Shown here: in pieces, positions 17,266 to 25,216 of the stretch
Position numbering within the stretch: the stretch's first letter is position 1
How the letters are laid out: each line of letters starts with the position of its first letter
Origin: Sphingomonas sp. SRS2
GTDB lineage: Bacteria > Pseudomonadota > Alphaproteobacteria > Sphingomonadales > Sphingomonadaceae
Length of the DNA: 44,184 nucleotides
Reading direction: 5' to 3'
Assembly: GCF_000971055.1 (NCBI RefSeq)
Contig: NZ_LARW01000052.1
Coordinates: 1-44,184, forward strand
Notes under the pieces: model-generated
The model's database searches: none
What the model was told of the DNA's origin: nothing
What the model saw: only the letters and a program-made list of their open reading frames with translations
Translations under genes and position numbers: made by a program

Positions 17266-17964
17266 TTACAATGCGCCTTCGCTATCGAGCGCATAACCCG
17301 CCGAGCGTACGGTACGGATCACGTCGGGCGCGTCGGCGAGGTTGATGGCCTTGCGCAGCCGGCGAATGTGGACGTCGACCGTGCGCGGTTCGATATCGCT
17401 GTCGCGGCCCCAGACCGAATCGAGCAGCCGCTCACGCGAGAAGACGCGGCCGGGATGTTCGAGGAAATGCTTGAGCAGCCGAAACTCGGTCGGCCCCAGC
17501 GTGACGGGGCTGCCGCCGCGACGGACGCGGTGGCTCGCGGTGTCCATCTCGATATCGGCATAGGCCAGCCGCTCGCCAGCAAGGCCCGGGCGCACCCGGC
17601 GTAGCACCGCACCAACCCGCGCGAGCAGCTCGCGGGGGGAAAAAGGCTTGGTGACATAATCGTCGGCGCCGGTTTCGAGACCGCGCACGCGGTCCTCTTC
17701 CTCGCCGCGCGCGGTCAGCATGATGATCGGCACGTTCGCGGTGTCGGGCATGCGGCGCAGGCGACGGCACACTTCAATCCCGGAAACGCCCTCGATCATC
17801 CAGTCGAGCAGGACGAGGTCTGGCGGGGTCTCGCGCGCCAGCAGGATGGCCTCTTCGCCATCGCCGGTACGCTCGACCTCGAAATCCTCACGCTCAAGAT
17901 GCCAGCTCACCAACTCGGCCAGCGCCGCATCGTCCTCTACGAGAAGGACCTTGGCACGCGCCAT
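17266..17964 (-). CDS. phoB: phosphate regulon response regulator PhoB
   Basis: A 232-aa OmpR-class response regulator. The receiver domain (residues 1-120) has the acidic pair Glu10/Asp11, phospho-acceptor Asp54 in LVLLDWMIEG, and Lys in DDYVTKPFSPREL. The winged-helix DNA-binding domain (about 130-228) includes LLKHFLEHPGRVFSRERLLDSVWG and RTVDVHIRRLRKAI. The DWMIEGVSGIEVCRRLR sequence and the adjacent phoU and phoR identify it as PhoB. Its ATG overlaps the last base of the phoU stop, so they are coupled. Confidence 0.95.
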   Translation of the reverse strand: MARAKVLLVEDDAALAELVSWHLEREDFEVERTGDGEEAILLARETPPDLVLLDWMIEGVSGIEVCRRLRRMPDTANVPIIMLTARGEEEDRVRGLETGADDYVTKPFSPRELLARVGAVLRRVRPGLAGERLAYADIEMDTASHRVRRGGSPVTLGPTEFRLLKHFLEHPGRVFSRERLLDSVWGRDSDIEPRTVDVHIRRLRKAINLADAPDVIRTVRSAGYALDSEGAL

Positions 17965-18665
17965 CAGGCGTCACCACTCGTCAGGGGATCCTCTCCCTTG
18001 GCGCGCTCCGCCATCTGGCGGCCGGTGGCGGCGAAATAGACCATCTCAGCGACATTAGTCGCATGATCGCCGATGCGCTCGATATTCTTGGCGATGAACA
18101 GCAGATGGGTCGACGCGGTGATGTTCTGCGGGTTTTCCATCATGTGGGTCAGCAGCGTGCGGAACAGGCTGTTGTAGAAATCGTCCACGGCCTTGTCGCG
18201 CGCGCAAACCGCGACCGCCGCGTCGGCGTCGCGCAACACGAAGGCGTCGAGGACGTTGCGGACCATCTCGGTCGCGACCTTGCCCATGGCCGGCAGCACC
18301 GACAGCGCTTCCATGCCCCGCGCGTCCTGCAGCACCGCGGTGCGCTTGGCGATGTTCTTGGCATAATCACCCATCCGCTCCACCACGCCGGCGATCTTCA
18401 GAGCGGCGAGCACTTCGCGCAGATCATCGGCCATCGGCGCGCGCAACGCGATCAGCCGGACCACCTGCCGCTCGATCTCGGTTTCGAGCTCGTCGATCTT
18501 GCGATCGCCCTCGACGATCCTGGCCGCCGAATCAACGTCGCGGTTGACCAGCGCCTCGATCGCCCCGGTGATGGCGGCCTCGGCGCGGCCGCCCATTTCG
18601 GAGATCAAGGCCCTGAGCTGGCCCAGATCCTCGTCGAACGCCTTAACCGTATGTCCCGTTGCCAT
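17964..18665 (-). CDS. phoU: phosphate signalling protein PhoU
   Basis: A 233-aa protein with two PhoU repeats of three helices each (about 10-110 and 120-220). Metal-binding style motifs appear as EGDRKIDELETEIERQ in the first and CARDKAVDDFYNSLFR in the second. PhoU dampens PhoR when phosphate is plentiful, normally through contact with the Pst transporter. No pst gene lies in this cluster. Coupled to phoB downstream; 72 nt separate it from phoR. Confidence 0.95.
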   Translation of the reverse strand: MATGHTVKAFDEDLGQLRALISEMGGRAEAAITGAIEALVNRDVDSAARIVEGDRKIDELETEIERQVVRLIALRAPMADDLREVLAALKIAGVVERMGDYAKNIAKRTAVLQDARGMEALSVLPAMGKVATEMVRNVLDAFVLRDADAAVAVCARDKAVDDFYNSLFRTLLTHMMENPQNITASTHLLFIAKNIERIGDHATNVAEMVYFAATGRQMAERAKGEDPLTSGDA

Positions 18666-18737
18666 GGTCTCGCTTTCCTTCGGCCTCGGATGAAGCCGGC
18701 GCCGATATGACGCCGCCTATGTGAGGTGGATGTTGCA

Positions 18738-19979
18738 CTATGATGACAGTGGATCGGCTTCGGCTGCCGGAAATGTGACAGTCACTGCCGTCCCTTCGCC
18801 CAGCCGCGACGCGATATCGAGCACCGCGCGATGCCGTTCGGCGATATGCTTGACGATCGCAAGGCCGAGTCCGGTCCCTCCGACCGAGCGGCTGCGGCCC
18901 GGATCGACCCGGTAGAAGCGTTCCGTGAGGCGCGGCAGATGTTCGGGGGCGACGCCCTCGCCCTGGTCGACAACGCGCAAAAGAACCTTGTTGCCCACCG
19001 GCTTGAGCACCACCCGGATCGGGGTGTCGGGACGGCCATATTTCATGGCGTTGCCGATCAGATTGTGGAGCAACTGCCCGATCTGGATTCGATCGGCACG
19101 GATCGGCGGCACCTTCACCGCCTCGACCTGGATGCGGCCGCCGTCCTTCTCCATGCCCGAGCGGATGACGCCGACGACTTCCTCGATCACCGGCCCGAGC
19201 GCGAGCTGCGCCTGCGGCACCGCGAAGCGGTCCGCCTCGATCCGGGACAGCGAGATCAGGTCGTCGACCAGCTGCTGCATCCGCTTGGCTTCGCCCATCA
19301 TGATGCCGAGGAAGCGGGCGCGCGTCACGGGGTCTTCGCCCGCGCCGCCCTCGTTCAGCGTCTCGATGAAACCCAGGATAGTCGCCAGCGGAGTGCGCAG
19401 CTCATGGCTGGCATTGGCGACGAAATCGACACGCATTCGCTCGGCCACCCAACTGTCGGTGCGGTCGCGCAGCGTCACCAGCCGCGCCCCACCCTCGATC
19501 CGCCGGACGCTCATCACCCAGCGCCGGTCGGGATCGCCGAGGCCGGCAATCTCCACCGGGGCGCCCGTTTCCTCTTCGGAGGCGATCAGGTCGGCGGCGA
19601 TCGGGTGGCGCAACGCCAGCCGGAAATCACCTTCGATCTTCTCCGCGCCGAACAGCTTACGCGCGGCGGCATTGGCATGGGTGATCCGCTGCCCGTCGAT
19701 GATCAGCAGCGCGTCGTCGACCGCGTCGATCAGCTCGCCGGTGCGATCGGGCACATCGATAGCCGGGGCGGGCAACATGACGGCCGGTTCCTCGGCGAAC
19801 GTGGTCAACAGACCGATCAGCACGGCGGCGATCACGCCTGCGGACAGCGCGGCGGATATCGGCGCGGCCAGCGCCCATGCGGTCCCACCCACCAGCGCAA
19901 AGGCGATCAGCGCGCGTGGAAGCCGCCGGTCGCTCATCCCGGCATCCTGACCCTGCAATGGCATGAAATCATGCTTCAT
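18738..19979 (-). CDS. phoR: phosphate regulon sensor histidine kinase PhoR
   Basis: A 413-aa kinase with one or two membrane spans near the N-terminus (about 22-60), a PAS-like region (about 80-175), the phospho-acceptor His192 in FVANASHELRTPLATI, and a HATPase domain (N box LLHNLIGNAMKYG, G1 DQGEGV, G2 GGTGLGLAIVKHI). It phosphorylates PhoB under phosphate limitation. ATG at 19979 is preceded by GGGAGACGG. It is the first gene of the phoR-phoU-phoB minus-strand group. Confidence 0.94.
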   Translation of the reverse strand: MKHDFMPLQGQDAGMSDRRLPRALIAFALVGGTAWALAAPISAALSAGVIAAVLIGLLTTFAEEPAVMLPAPAIDVPDRTGELIDAVDDALLIIDGQRITHANAAARKLFGAEKIEGDFRLALRHPIAADLIASEEETGAPVEIAGLGDPDRRWVMSVRRIEGGARLVTLRDRTDSWVAERMRVDFVANASHELRTPLATILGFIETLNEGGAGEDPVTRARFLGIMMGEAKRMQQLVDDLISLSRIEADRFAVPQAQLALGPVIEEVVGVIRSGMEKDGGRIQVEAVKVPPIRADRIQIGQLLHNLIGNAMKYGRPDTPIRVVLKPVGNKVLLRVVDQGEGVAPEHLPRLTERFYRVDPGRSRSVGGTGLGLAIVKHIAERHRAVLDIASRLGEGTAVTVTFPAAEADPLSS

Positions 19980-20126
19980 CCGTCTCCCTTATAACCATAT
20001 TGTGAAATCTTTCGGACATAAAAGCCGATGCGTCACGCGCCAGCGGAGCAGCCGCATTCTGCCCCTCGCTTCGGCGGACGATTGACGATATTATGGCGGA
20101 GCCCAAGGGCGAGTGTGGGGGTGATT

Positions 20127-20564
20127 ATGCGTGAAACAGGCGACCAGCCGGAACAGCTTCCGTCAGAGGTTTTCCCGGAGGGTGAGGACGCGCTCCGCAC
20201 GCGGCGCAGCATGCTGCGGATCGGGGCGCTCGGCGCGGCGGCGGTGGTGACGGTTCGCCCCGGCATCGCCCAGGCGGCGACCTCGGCGCTCACCTGTTCG
20301 ATCCCGGTGCCGCAGAGCACCCAGCCCAATAAGTGGATCAAGAATAACGGCGATGTCGTGAACCCTAATACGGGCAACAGCTTCGCCCCGCCCACCGCGC
20401 CCCTGAAGGGCGAGGATGTCAAGAACTCGCTGAAATATGGCACCAACTATCCGGGCTATAATTCGCAGAAAACCAGCGCCTATAATAATTACATCAAGAA
20501 GCTGACGATGGGGAAGCAGGGCTATACCTGCTATGCTTCGCTGCAGAGCCCCAGCCGTCAGTAG
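20127..20564 (+). CDS. Tat-signal small exported protein, candidate substrate of the HprK-related cassette
   Basis: A 145-aa protein of no family I recognise. Residues 22-50 form a twin-arginine signal: Arg26-Arg27 in RTRRSMLRIG, a hydrophobic core, and an AQA cleavage site near residue 50. The mature part (about 95 aa) is rich in Asn, Lys, Tyr, Ser and Thr, has only two cysteines (57 and 135), and ends SLQSPSRQ. Its codons are less GC-rich than those of its neighbours. ATG at 20127 has GGGGGTG upstream; longer starts would add an improbable leader. The PqqD-like gene follows 11 nt later, so it is probably the first gene of that operon. Confidence 0.7.
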   Translation: MRETGDQPEQLPSEVFPEGEDALRTRRSMLRIGALGAAAVVTVRPGIAQAATSALTCSIPVPQSTQPNKWIKNNGDVVNPNTGNSFAPPTAPLKGEDVKNSLKYGTNYPGYNSQKTSAYNNYIKKLTMGKQGYTCYASLQSPSRQ

Positions 20565-20575
20565 GCGGCCCTGTC

Positions 20576-20857
20576 GTGAGCTCGCAAATTTACCGCACAG
20601 ACTTTCCCAATCAATGCCGGACGCACGCGATCGACGGGATGACGCTGATCTTCCATCGTCCATCCGGCATGACCCATTTCCTCGACAGCCCGGTGCCTGA
20701 GATGCTCGCCCTGCTCGGCGAGACACCAATGAGCGCCGCCGAACTGTCCGTCAGCCTGTGCACCCGGCTGGAAATGCCGCATGACGCGGAGGCGCTGGCG
20801 GTGGTCGAGGCGCGACTCGCGGAGCTTATCGCCACGGGCCTGGTCCAGGCCGGCTGA
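20576..20857 (+). CDS. PqqD family peptide-binding protein (HPr-rel-A system)
   Basis: A 93-aa protein with the PqqD/RRE winged-helix pattern: strand region RTHAIDGMTLIFHRPSG, then LDSPVPEMLALLGE and a terminal helical part VVEARLAELIATGLVQAG. PqqD-like domains bind leader peptides for modifying enzymes in RiPP pathways. The pairing with an HprK-related kinase and a nucleotidyltransferase matches what annotation pipelines call the HPr-rel-A system. GTG start at 20576; its stop overlaps the kinase ATG by one base. Confidence 0.85.
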   Translation: MSSQIYRTDFPNQCRTHAIDGMTLIFHRPSGMTHFLDSPVPEMLALLGETPMSAAELSVSLCTRLEMPHDAEALAVVEARLAELIATGLVQAG

Positions 20858-21723
20858 TGCACAGCTTTTCCCTGCGAGTCGGCCCGATATCCTATCGGGT
20901 CGGATCGGCCTGGCGGGCGCCGATCGCCGCTCTGCGCCGTCTCTATGCCGGCTACCCCCCACCCGAGGGCGGCTTTGCGACGGTCACGGCGCGGATCGAT
21001 GCGCCCCGCCCCTGGCGGCGCTGGATCCGCCCCCAGGTCGCGATCGGCGGCGATCACAGCCTGCCCGACACCGTACCGATGGCGCTGCGCCATGCCTTGC
21101 TGGCGGCCGAGATGGCGATGAATATGCAGGTCGCGCTGGGCGAGCGCCGTCATCTGCTGCTCCACGCTTCGGCGGTCGAGCGCGGCGGCAAGGTACTGAT
21201 CATGCCCGGCGAGTCAGGATCGGGAAAGTCGACGCTGGCGGCGCTGCTCGGCGAATCGGGCTGGCGGCTGATGTCCGACGAATTCGTGATGATCGACCTG
21301 GCCGATGGCATGGTGCTGCCCTTTCCCCGCGCGATCAGCCTGAAGAACAGCGCGATCGCCGAGATGGAAAGCCACATCGCCGATCCAGAGCGCTTCGGCC
21401 CGCACCTCGCCGGCACGCCCAAGGGCGAGCTGCGCCATCTCCGCCCCAATGCGGAGTCCATCGCGCGGATGGACGAGCCGGCGCGGCCCGCGTTGATCCT
21501 GTTTCCCTCCTATGGCTTCGAGCCCGCGAGCGACGGGGTCAGCCGCTCCGAGCTGTTCGCGCGGCTGACCGAGGGGTCGACCAACTATGTGGCGCTGGGC
21601 CAAGCCGGCTTCGGGATGATGACGCGGATCGCCGACGCCATTCCCGCCGCGCGCTTCGCCTATCCCGACAGCGCGACCGCTATTGCGATTGTCGAGCAAT
21701 TCTGCGCGGAAGTCGGGATATGA
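20857..21723 (+). CDS. HprK-related kinase A
   Basis: A 288-aa protein related to the catalytic domain of HPr kinase/phosphorylase. The Walker A loop GESGSGKST (118-126) is intact, followed by MSDEFVMIDL (Asp141-Glu142, like the HprK acidic motif). The strand LLHASAVERGGKVLIM that leads into the P-loop is typical. It lacks the N-terminal domain of true HprK, so the substrate is unlikely to be HPr. By context, the substrate could be a peptide or the Tat protein upstream; this is inference. ATG overlaps the previous stop, and its own TGA overlaps the next ATG (ATGA). Confidence 0.88.
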   Translation: MHSFSLRVGPISYRVGSAWRAPIAALRRLYAGYPPPEGGFATVTARIDAPRPWRRWIRPQVAIGGDHSLPDTVPMALRHALLAAEMAMNMQVALGERRHLLLHASAVERGGKVLIMPGESGSGKSTLAALLGESGWRLMSDEFVMIDLADGMVLPFPRAISLKNSAIAEMESHIADPERFGPHLAGTPKGELRHLRPNAESIARMDEPARPALILFPSYGFEPASDGVSRSELFARLTEGSTNYVALGQAGFGMMTRIADAIPAARFAYPDSATAIAIVEQFCAEVGI

Positions 21724-22733
21724 GGGACGCACGGCCGCTTGCCGTGGCGCTGGCCGATCCGGTCTCGGTGCTTCGCTTCACGTCCGATGAATGGACCGGT
21801 CTGCTCGCCATCGCGCGCGCCGAGCGGCTCGACGGCAGCCTTGCCTATCGACTTGCGGACCTGCCGCTGCCCGAACCGATCGCGCGCGCGTTGGAGGATG
21901 CACGCGCCCAGGCGGTATTCGGCCGCACCCAGGCGCTGTGGGAGGTCGAAATGGCGCGCCGCGCGCTGACGCCGATCGGCATCGAACCTATTCTTCTCAA
22001 GGGGAGCGCCTTCGCCTTTGCCGGGCTGCCCGCCGGAGTCGGCCGGCTGGTCGGCGATCTCGACATATTGGTGCCGCGCGACCGGCTCGATGACGTCGAG
22101 GCGGTGCTGTTAGGCACCGGCTTCGAGTGGGTCAAAACCGACACCTATGACCAAGCCTATTATCGCCGCTGGATGCACGAACTACCGCCGCTGGTGCACA
22201 GCGAGCGCGGCAGCATGATCGACGTCCATCATACCATATTGCCGCTCACCGCGCGTCGTACGCCCGATGCCGCCGCGCTGATCGCCGACAGCATCGGGAT
22301 CGCGCCCGGCCTGCGCATTCTGAGCCCGGCCGACATGATCGTCCACGCGGTTACGCATCTCCTCGCCGACGGCGACCTCGCCGGCGGGCTGCGCAACCTG
22401 TGGGATATTGACCGGCTGCTGCGGCTGTTCGCGGCCTCTCCCGAATTCTGGACGAAGCTGCAGGTCCGCGCGGACCTGCACGAGATGCGCGAGCCGGTCG
22501 CGCTGGCGCTGCGTCTCGCCGACCGCGTCTTCGCCACCCCGGTCGAACCCCGGCTGGCGGGGCACGACCGGATGCGCGACGCACTGTTCATCCGCCGGCT
22601 GCTCGCCCGCGATGGCTGGGGGCGTTCGATCCGCCCGGTCAACCGGCTGGGCTTCTACATCCGATCGCATGCGATGCGGATGCCGCCGCTGATGCTCGCC
22701 CGCCATCTGTGGACCAAGGCGCGCTCGAAATGA
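21720..22733 (+). CDS. nucleotidyltransferase family protein
   Basis: A 337-aa protein of the minimal nucleotidyltransferase superfamily. The catalytic core is visible as ILLKGSAFAFAGL (about 91-103, with Gly95-Ser96) and GRLVGDLDILV, giving Asp113 and Asp115 as metal ligands, with MIDVHHTILPL further on. This matches the uncharacterised nucleotidyltransferase family found beside HprK-related kinases and in some lasso-peptide clusters. Donor and target are unknown. The frame is open upstream of 21720, but that stretch is an out-of-frame copy of the kinase gene. It is coupled at both ends by ATGA overlaps. Confidence 0.88.
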   Translation: MRDARPLAVALADPVSVLRFTSDEWTGLLAIARAERLDGSLAYRLADLPLPEPIARALEDARAQAVFGRTQALWEVEMARRALTPIGIEPILLKGSAFAFAGLPAGVGRLVGDLDILVPRDRLDDVEAVLLGTGFEWVKTDTYDQAYYRRWMHELPPLVHSERGSMIDVHHTILPLTARRTPDAAALIADSIGIAPGLRILSPADMIVHAVTHLLADGDLAGGLRNLWDIDRLLRLFAASPEFWTKLQVRADLHEMREPVALALRLADRVFATPVEPRLAGHDRMRDALFIRRLLARDGWGRSIRPVNRLGFYIRSHAMRMPPLMLARHLWTKARSK

Positions 22734-24049
22734 GCGAAGACACGCTGCTCGTCCGCGAACTGCCCTGGACCGAACCGGCGGAAATCTTCGCCCGGCTGGC
22801 CGGGGCGCCTGGTATCGCCTTTCTCGACAGCGCCGCGACCGGCGACCCGCGCTCCACCGCATCCTATATCGCGGTCGATCCGGCGGCGGAGGTCCGGCTT
22901 GCGGCGGGCTCGATGGCCGAGGCGCTCGCCGTGCTGCGGCATCTGCATGTCGCGTCGAATGCGGTGGGCCCGCTGCCATTCACGGGCGGGCTGATCGGAT
23001 TGCTGTCCTATGATCTGGGGCCGAGCGCGACGGGCGTCGGCAGCCGGCATCCCGCCGATCCCGAACTGCCGGCGCTCATCGTCCGCCGCTATGATCTCGT
23101 CATCGGGTTCGACCATGAAGCACGGCGCGCCTGGGGCTTCGCCCGGCCGCGCGACGGGATGGACGCCGATAGCCGGCTGGACCGGTTGCTGGCGCAATCG
23201 GCGCCGGCCCCCGCCGGCGATGCGGCCCCGCACTGGACCGAGGAGACCAGCCCGGCACGCCACGAGGCGATGATCGAGGCGGTGCTCGGCTATCTGCGGG
23301 CGGGCGATATCTATCAGGCCAATATCAGCACCCGCTTCGTCGCGGCGCGGCCAGCGGGCTTCTCGCCCGCCGCGGCCTATCTGGCGCTGCGCACGCGCAC
23401 CCCCGCGCCGTTCGCCGCCTATCTCGACCTCGGAGAGGGCTGCGCACTCCTCAGCGCATCGCCCGAACGCTTCGTGCGGTGCGATGCCGATGGCCATGTC
23501 GAGACGCGGCCGATCAAGGGCACCGCGCCGCGCGCCGCCGACCCACAAGAGGACCGCCGCAATGGCGAGCGGCTCGCCGCATCAGCCAAGGACCGGGCCG
23601 AAAATCTGATGATCTGCGACCTGCTGCGCAACGATCTGTCGCAAGTCGCCGAGGAAGGCAGCGTCACCGTATCGCAGGTCGCAAAGCTGGAGCGTTTCGC
23701 ATCGGTGTGGCACCTCGTCTCCGCGATCCATGCCCGGCTGCGCGAGGGGCAGGACGCCATAGACCTGCTGGCGGCCACCTTCCCCGGCGGATCGATCACC
23801 GGCGCACCCAAGCGCCGCGCTGTCGAGATCATCGACGAGATCGAGGAATCGGCCCGCGGTCCCTTCTTCGGCATCGTCTTCGCCCTGGGCGGCGATGGGG
23901 CGATGGACAGCATGATCGTGATCCGCTCGCTCGCCGTCACCGCCACCCGCCTGATCGCCCGCGCCGGCGGCGGCATCGTCGCCGACAGCGACCCGGCCGC
24001 CGAATATGCCGAGTTGCGCGCCAAGGTCGATCCGGTGCTGGGCGGCTGA
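22730..24049 (+). CDS. pabB: aminodeoxychorismate synthase component I
   Basis: Makes 4-amino-4-deoxychorismate from chorismate and ammonia for folate synthesis. The 439-aa chorismate-binding enzyme carries TRPIKGTAPRAADPQED, where the Lys of PIKGT distinguishes PabB from anthranilate synthase (PIAGT), and the C-terminal motifs FPGGSITGAPKRRAVEIIDE and ARAGGGIVADSD. No PabC (lyase) domain is fused. Its ATG overlaps the nucleotidyltransferase stop, which couples a folate gene to the HprK-related cassette; the functional reason is unclear. Confidence 0.93.
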   Translation: MSEDTLLVRELPWTEPAEIFARLAGAPGIAFLDSAATGDPRSTASYIAVDPAAEVRLAAGSMAEALAVLRHLHVASNAVGPLPFTGGLIGLLSYDLGPSATGVGSRHPADPELPALIVRRYDLVIGFDHEARRAWGFARPRDGMDADSRLDRLLAQSAPAPAGDAAPHWTEETSPARHEAMIEAVLGYLRAGDIYQANISTRFVAARPAGFSPAAAYLALRTRTPAPFAAYLDLGEGCALLSASPERFVRCDADGHVETRPIKGTAPRAADPQEDRRNGERLAASAKDRAENLMICDLLRNDLSQVAEEGSVTVSQVAKLERFASVWHLVSAIHARLREGQDAIDLLAATFPGGSITGAPKRRAVEIIDEIEESARGPFFGIVFALGGDGAMDSMIVIRSLAVTATRLIARAGGGIVADSDPAAEYAELRAKVDPVLGG

Positions 24050-24055
24050 TAAAAG

Positions 24056-24468
24056 CTAATCGGCGGACTGCAGGCCCAGCAGGATCGCCACCGCCTCCGA
24101 TGCCGCCTCGCCGGCCGCGACATTGTCGAGGCCCAGTTCATGCAGCATCGACCGGCCATGTGCGTTACGCATCAGTTGCACTGCCGCGGCACGCCGCCGG
24201 GCGGCATGGTCGTCAAGTGCGGGCAAGGCCGCGCGTACCGATTGGAGCATCTGGCTTTGCAACGACGCCAGCTCGCCCGAATCAGGGCGTCGCCTGTGCT
24301 GAAATGGCGAGAGACGGTCCGCTCGGTGACGCCGGCCCGGACAGCCACCCGGCCCATGGTCAACAGATCGGCCGCACTCTCGCGCAACATCGCGACGGCG
24401 GCATCGATAATGCGCCGATGGGTGAGATCCTTGTGGTTCCGCCTGATCGAGACATGGTCCTGGCCCAT
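24056..24468 (-). pseudogene. TetR family regulator, frameshifted
   Basis: The N-terminal frame from ATG 24468 reads a normal TetR DNA-binding domain (THRRIIDAAVAMLRESA, GRVAVRAGVTERTVSRHF), then continues in the wrong frame after about SWRR. The remaining ligand-domain sequence (LQSQMLQSVRAALPALDD to AVAILLGLQSAD) is in a second frame ending at 24056. One base missing near 24255 would explain it. The joined product would be about 138 aa, short for TetR. It ends 6 nt from pabB and diverges from an intact TetR gene. Confidence 0.7.
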
Positions 24469-24568
24469 CTCTGTATTGATATTATAATACAGTGGAGCGT
24501 CAATCGCGGCATGTCCAAGGGCTGTGCATAACCTATATTGAATACGGCGTACCGATCTGTTACATAAC

Positions 24569-25216
24569 ATGAAGTTGTCAAGGATGGGACCGCCTGTGCG
24601 TGTACTGAAAGCCGCCTCCTGCTGTGATGGCGACGGCGTGAAGAAGACTGCCGCGACGCGCGTGTTCGAAGCCGCGCGTGACCTCTTCTATCATCGCGGC
24701 ATCAGGGCGGTCGGCGTCGATGAGATCGTCTGCAAGGCGGGCGTCACCAAGCCCAGCCTGTACCGCGCCTTCGCATCCAAGGACGATCTGATCGCCGCAT
24801 GCCTTGAGGAGAGCGGCCGCGAGAGCCGGGTCGCGCTCCAGGCCACGCTGGAAAAGGTCGGGGAAGATCCCCGCGCGCAAATCCGCGCCGTGGTCCGCCA
24901 TTTCGCCAGCAAGGTCGCCGCGCCCGATTTCCGCGGCTGCGCGATGAGCAATACCGCGGTCGAGATTCCCGAACCCGGCCATCCCGGCCGTACGGTGCTG
25001 GAGAATTGCAAGGCCGATCTGCGAGCGACGATCGTCAACATCACCCGTCAGCTGGACATCGCTCGCCCCGAGGAGTTGGCCGATGGTCTGCTCCTGATCA
25101 TCGAGGGCGGCATGGCGGCGCATCATATCTTCGGCAGCCAGGGCCCCTGCATGGCGATGGTCGCGACGAGCGACGCATTGGTCGACGCGCATCTCGGCGC
25201 AAAGATCGAGGTCTAA
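24569..25216 (+). CDS. TetR family transcriptional regulator
   Basis: A 215-aa repressor-type protein. The N-terminal helix-turn-helix lies at about residues 30-75 (TRVFEAARDLFYHRGIRAVGVDEIV, KPSLYRAFASKDDL) and the ligand-binding domain fills the rest. The start is uncertain: ATG 24569 has no clear ribosome site, and ATG 24584, GTG 24596 or GTG 24638 would bring the N-terminus closer to the usual length. The region upstream is AT-rich and shared with the divergent frameshifted TetR gene. Ligand and targets are unknown. Confidence 0.85.
   Translation: MKLSRMGPPVRVLKAASCCDGDGVKKTAATRVFEAARDLFYHRGIRAVGVDEIVCKAGVTKPSLYRAFASKDDLIAACLEESGRESRVALQATLEKVGEDPRAQIRAVVRHFASKVAAPDFRGCAMSNTAVEIPEPGHPGRTVLENCKADLRATIVNITRQLDIARPEELADGLLLIIEGGMAAHHIFGSQGPCMAMVATSDALVDAHLGAKIEV

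Noticed and set aside
20781-21719. A 313-codon upstream extension of the nucleotidyltransferase frame
   Set aside because: It lies in another frame across the PqqD and kinase genes, is very Arg-rich and has no domain; the ATG at 21720 that overlaps the kinase stop is the natural start.
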